From Deltaproteobacteria bacterium (GTDB lineage Bacteria > Myxococcota > B64-G9), in contig JAFCZJ010000020.1 in assembly GCA_019314375.1 (NCBI GenBank), forward strand, positions 1-44,468: 44,468 nucleotides of DNA, written 5' to 3'. This document shows positions 41,537 through 44,468 of the stretch, piece by piece. The notes beneath the pieces were generated by a model. That model had not been told where the DNA came from. It worked only from the letters and a program-made list of their open reading frames with translations, and did not search any database. Position 1 is the first letter of the stretch, and every line of letters starts with the position of its first letter. The position numbers and the translations under genes are program-made.

Positions 41537-44023
41537 ATGCGCCACGCCATCGCCATGATCACATGTTGCTTGAGCCTGGCCTGCTTGGGCTCGACAAAAG
41601 CAGACACCCTGGAAAGACTGGATTGGAGCCAGGCGGTCGAGTTGCAGCTCAAGCAGGATGCCATGAGCGCTTTTTCCTTGCCCAATCATCAAGCAGGCAT
41701 ACTCAACCGGCAGGACATGCGAGCCACTTTGGATGCGCTGGGCATGCGACTCATCCCGGCCGACGCCTCTCTGAGTGAGGAGCCCCGCTGGCGCATGGAC
41801 CTGCAGGTCGAGTCCCTACAAACCCTTGTGCAAAACAAAGCAATAGGCCTCGCCCAGGTGGAGCTGTCCGGGGCCCAGATGCTGGCCCGCTATCCCTTGG
41901 GCCTGATTCACAAGCTGGAAAATCGCATCGAGGGCCTGGAGCAAAGCTTCATCGTCGAAGCGGAGCTGGGCCTGGATTTTTCCTTGTGGATGCGTCTTTC
42001 GACCCAAGCGGAGATATCCATCCTTCGGGGTGGCCTTCTGGCCGTCTTCCCTAACGGCGTCGTGCTGCAAGCGAGCCCGCCCGAGGCATATGATGCCGAG
42101 GGGCGCAGGCTAAAGGCCCATTTCGTACTGGATGGAGATCGGCTGGCCATCCGAGTGCGCGGTGCCTCTTGTTATCCGGTCTTCATCGACCCCATCTGGA
42201 CCTCCTCGGGGGATCTTCGGGCCGACTCGCGTTACGGCTGGAGCGTTGCGGGGGTGGGCGATGTGAACAACGACGGATTCGATGACGTGGTGGTCTCGGC
42301 CCCATGGTTCACAACGGCCAACACCTCGGCCGGCAAGATCTACTTGTACTACGGCAACGCATCGGGTTTGAGCAGCACACCGAGTTGGACATCCTCCGGC
42401 GACGACAACAACCGCGCCTACTTTGGTTACAAGGTGGCGGCCGCCGGCGATGTAAACAACGATGGCTATGCGGATATCGCCGTGGGCAGCTATGGACAAG
42501 GCGCAAACGACGAAGGCAAAGCCTTCGTCTTCCACGGCGCCTTCAACGGCCCTTTGAGCACCCCTGCCTGGTCGTCCACCGGAGACACGACCGACAGTGC
42601 TTTTTATGGCGCGGCCATCGCCCGCGCCGGCGACGTGAACAACGACGGCTTCGACGATCTCATCGTGGGCGCGCCGGCTGAAGATCCGCCCGGCGGTTCC
42701 CCCGGCAAGGCCTTCGTCTACCATGGCTCCGCCACGGGATTAAGCGGCTTTCCCGCCTGGACGGCTGGTGGCGAAGACCAGGCCGGTGCCGGTTTCGGTT
42801 ACAGCACAGCCTGCGCCGGCGACGTCAACAACGATGGTTTCGACGACGTGGTGGTGGGTGCCAACCTGCACAACACCGCCGAGCAAAATGCGGGCCGAGC
42901 CTACGTCTACCTGGGTTCGGCTACAGGCCTTTCGAACACGGCGAATTGGGCCGAATCGGGCGCCACCCAGACCAACGCCGGTTTCGGCTGGTCAGTGGCC
43001 GGAGTCGGCGACGTCAACGCCGACGGCTACGACGAAGTGCTCATCGGTTCGCCGGGCTGGGGCGGCACAGGCCGGGTCTATCTCTTCAACGGCCAGGCCT
43101 CGGGCCCAGCCACCGTCTACGGCTGGCATTACTCGGGCACCAACCGCAGCGGAGCCCAATATGGTTGGGCCGTGGCTGGAGCCGGCGACGTGAACGCAGA
43201 CGGCTTCGCCGATCTGTTGGTGGGCGCACCAGGCGACGACACGGTGCTGAGCGGTGCGGGACGGGCCTTCCTTTACCACGGCTCCACCTTCGGGCCTCAG
43301 ACCCCGCCGGACTGGTCCTCCTCAGGTGAAGATCAAGAAGGCGCCGCCTTCGGCTATGCACTTGATGCCGCCGGCGATTTGAACAACGACGGTGCCGCCG
43401 ACTTCATCGTGGGTGCCTACGGCTACGACAACAGCGGCCAAAACAACGCGGGCCAGGCTTATGCTTACCTGGGCGTCAAATATCAGCCGGGCCTCTGCGA
43501 GCCGCCGGGCACGCCCTGCGACGACGGCAACCCCTGCACCATGAACGACGCATGCAGCGACGGCGGCGTCTGCGTCGGCACGGCCTACACCTGCGACGAC
43601 AGCAACATTTGCACCGAGGATCAGTGCCTGGGTGACGGCACATGCTCTTTCCCTCACAACACCGCCGGCTGCGATGACGGCGACCCCTGCACCATCAACG
43701 ATCGCTGCGTCAACGCGCTCTGCGGGGGCGAAGCCTTGGATTGTTCCTGGATGGACGATCAGTGCGGTCTGGGCACATGCAACCCGGCCACGGGCAGCTG
43801 CGTGGCCCAGCCCTTGCCCGACGGCACGCCCTGCGAAGACAACGACCCCTGCACCGGTGACGAAATCTGCACCGGCGGCGTCTGTCTGCATCAGACCTAC
43901 ACCTGCGACGGACCGGACGATCCCGGCGAAGGTGGCTGCGGCTGCGCCGGTACCAGCCAAAACGGAACCCCGGGATTGCTATTCATGCTGGGCTTGTGGG
44001 TTTTACGAAGGAGGCAATCGTGA
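41537..44023 (+). CDS. Secreted FG-GAP beta-propeller protein with Cys-rich stalk and MYXO-CTERM-like tail
   Basis: An 828-residue surface protein. It has a signal peptide (MRHAIAMITCCLSLACLGSTKA) and an N-terminal domain of about 210 residues with no known match. Seven FG-GAP repeats follow from about residue 215 to 650, each with a calcium loop such as GDVNNDGFDDVVV, GDVNADGYDEVLI or GDLNNDGAADFIV, enough for a seven-bladed integrin-like propeller. Then comes a region with many Cys (CDDGNPCTMNDAC, CDDGDPCTINDRC, CEDNDPCTGDEIC repeats), and last GCGCAG, a hydrophobic stretch and RRRQS, the MYXO-CTERM sorting pattern. It is likely anchored on the cell surface for adhesion. The ATG at 41537 follows GAGGAG; the frame opens at 41495. 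Confidence 0.9.
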   Translation: MRHAIAMITCCLSLACLGSTKADTLERLDWSQAVELQLKQDAMSAFSLPNHQAGILNRQDMRATLDALGMRLIPADASLSEEPRWRMDLQVESLQTLVQNKAIGLAQVELSGAQMLARYPLGLIHKLENRIEGLEQSFIVEAELGLDFSLWMRLSTQAEISILRGGLLAVFPNGVVLQASPPEAYDAEGRRLKAHFVLDGDRLAIRVRGASCYPVFIDPIWTSSGDLRADSRYGWSVAGVGDVNNDGFDDVVVSAPWFTTANTSAGKIYLYYGNASGLSSTPSWTSSGDDNNRAYFGYKVAAAGDVNNDGYADIAVGSYGQGANDEGKAFVFHGAFNGPLSTPAWSSTGDTTDSAFYGAAIARAGDVNNDGFDDLIVGAPAEDPPGGSPGKAFVYHGSATGLSGFPAWTAGGEDQAGAGFGYSTACAGDVNNDGFDDVVVGANLHNTAEQNAGRAYVYLGSATGLSNTANWAESGATQTNAGFGWSVAGVGDVNADGYDEVLIGSPGWGGTGRVYLFNGQASGPATVYGWHYSGTNRSGAQYGWAVAGAGDVNADGFADLLVGAPGDDTVLSGAGRAFLYHGSTFGPQTPPDWSSSGEDQEGAAFGYALDAAGDLNNDGAADFIVGAYGYDNSGQNNAGQAYAYLGVKYQPGLCEPPGTPCDDGNPCTMNDACSDGGVCVGTAYTCDDSNICTEDQCLGDGTCSFPHNTAGCDDGDPCTINDRCVNALCGGEALDCSWMDDQCGLGTCNPATGSCVAQPLPDGTPCEDNDPCTGDEICTGGVCLHQTYTCDGPDDPGEGGCGCAGTSQNGTPGLLFMLGLWVLRRRQS

Positions 44024-44334
44024 GCGATCACGACACATATCGAATCGACAAACGAACCTTCTGGGCCTGGCAACGACAACAGGAGCAACAGTGGCTGGAG
44101 CGCATGTCAAAAGACGGCTGGACCTTCGTCGCCTGGCGACCCTGGAGCACCTACGTCTTCAAACGGCAATCAGAACCCAAGCCGCAAAAATATCTCATCG
44201 AACGCAAATGGATTGTATTTCCCAAATCAGCCCCGGTTGAAGAAAACTACTTAAACGAACGCCTGAAAGAAGGCTGGGAACTGGTCCAACCCGCCTCGGC
44301 CGGCTGGTATTTTTTTAGCCGTCCCAACTCATAA
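44020..44334 (+). CDS. DUF2812-like small protein with duplicated Trp motif
   Basis: A 104-residue protein. Two matching segments are seen: QQWLERMSKDGWTFVAWRPWSTYVFKR and NYLNERLKEGWELVQPASAGWYFFSR, each with L-x-(2-3)-(M/L)-x-(2-3)-GW and a final aromatic strand, like the DUF2812 pattern. Start: GTG at 44020 overlaps the stop of the surface protein gene (GTGA), with GGAGG at 5 nt, so the two are co-translated. No signal peptide. Function unknown; perhaps a cytoplasmic partner of the upstream export or sorting step. Confidence 0.7.
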   Translation: MSDHDTYRIDKRTFWAWQRQQEQQWLERMSKDGWTFVAWRPWSTYVFKRQSEPKPQKYLIERKWIVFPKSAPVEENYLNERLKEGWELVQPASAGWYFFSRPNS

Positions 44335-44353
44335 ATGAGGGACGTTCCCTCAT
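44335..44353 (+). other. hairpin after the DUF2812-like gene
   Basis: ATGAGGGA and TCCCTCAT form a perfect 8-bp stem with loop CGT directly after the stop codon. No U tract follows, so if it ends transcription it does so weakly. Confidence 0.5.
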
Positions 44354-44370
44354 CCGTAGTCACAATGGAA

Positions 44371-44386
44371 CGATCGGCTCCGATCG
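44371..44386. promoter_or_regulatory. palindrome CGATCGG-CT-CCGATCG, candidate operator
   Basis: A 7-bp perfect inverted repeat around CT sits over the expected -35 position of the TATACT box (44399). An 11-bp inverted copy of its left arm and centre (GGAGCCGATCG) is at 44445-44455, covering the ribosome site and reaching the first base of the GTG of the next gene. A repressor, possibly the next gene product, could bind both. Confidence 0.45.
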
Positions 44387-44398
44387 CAGGGCGTAGGT

Positions 44399-44404
44399 TA
44401 TACT
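44399..44404 (+). promoter_or_regulatory. -10 box TATACT of the last gene
   Basis: TATACT matches TATAAT at 5 of 6 positions, 50 bp before the GTG start. The hexamer 17 nt upstream (GGCTCC) is a poor -35 and lies inside the palindrome, so an activator or repressor could act there. A small hairpin GTAGC/GCTAC (44421-44435) follows in the leader. Confidence 0.4.
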
Positions 44405-44454
44405 GCGAATCGGAAAAAACGTAGCACAGAGCTACAATACGAAGGGAGCCGATC

Positions 44455-44468
44455 GTGAAGAAGCGTAC
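44455..44468 (+). CDS. start of a gene cut by the window end
   Basis: Only VKKR and two more bases are visible. GTG is preceded by AAGGGAG about 6 nt upstream, and a -10 box and palindrome lie before it. Product unknown. Confidence 0.45.

Overview
The window reads as chromosomal DNA of a Myxococcota or other deltaproteobacterial-grade bacterium. Several things support this. The type IV pilus genes run pilB-pilT-pilC-pilS-pilR-pilin, as in Myxococcus xanthus, and a pilin lies next to a PilG/PilH/PilI-type ABC transporter. A surface protein ends in a MYXO-CTERM-like tail, and there is a PilZ-like protein of the kind common in myxobacteria. I saw no tRNA, rRNA, CRISPR array, insertion sequence or phage gene.

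Layout. 1-4079 (minus): a minor pilin pair (PilV-like, FimT/GspH-like) and a first NtrC-type regulator/HAMP histidine kinase pair. 4092-7367 (minus): prepilin peptidase and a small sugar gene group (glycosyltransferase, acyltransferase, SDR epimerase). 7606-12795 (plus): a major pilin, the PilG-PilH-PilI ABC transporter and a DUF2723-type membrane glycosyltransferase. 12804-22020 (minus): three more pilins, then pilR, pilS, pilC, pilT and pilB. 22121-28622: ribF, a small Cys-rich protein, an HtrA-like protease operon, a repeat-bearing lipoprotein, a lytic transglycosylase and a PilZ-like protein. 28628-34726 (minus): the housekeeping group murA-prmC-prfA-DUF1385-rpmE-rho. 34957-41028 (minus): an FHA protein, a radical SAM protein, RNase G/E and a large radical SAM/DUF2344 protein. 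41029-41536: a long non-coding region with strong structure. 41537-44334 (plus): a seven-repeat FG-GAP surface protein coupled to a small protein. The window ends just inside another gene.

How the parts fit. Two sigma-54 activators lie among the pilus genes, and good -24/-12 sigma-54 promoters precede the FimT gene, the major pilin and the three-pilin operon. Two of these three have an inverted GACA...TGTC pair 70-130 bp upstream, a good place for an activator site. The same arrangement (16-bp sigma-54 element plus GACATGCATGTC palindrome) occurs at 41321-41440. There it points into a non-coding segment whose 7-bp closing stem begins about 8 nt after the predicted transcription start. This candidate pilus-regulon structured RNA, or long structured leader of the radical SAM/RNase G operon, is the most novel item in the window.

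Limits: all functions come from motifs recognised by eye. Promoters, terminators and RNA folds were found by inspection and were not scored by computation.
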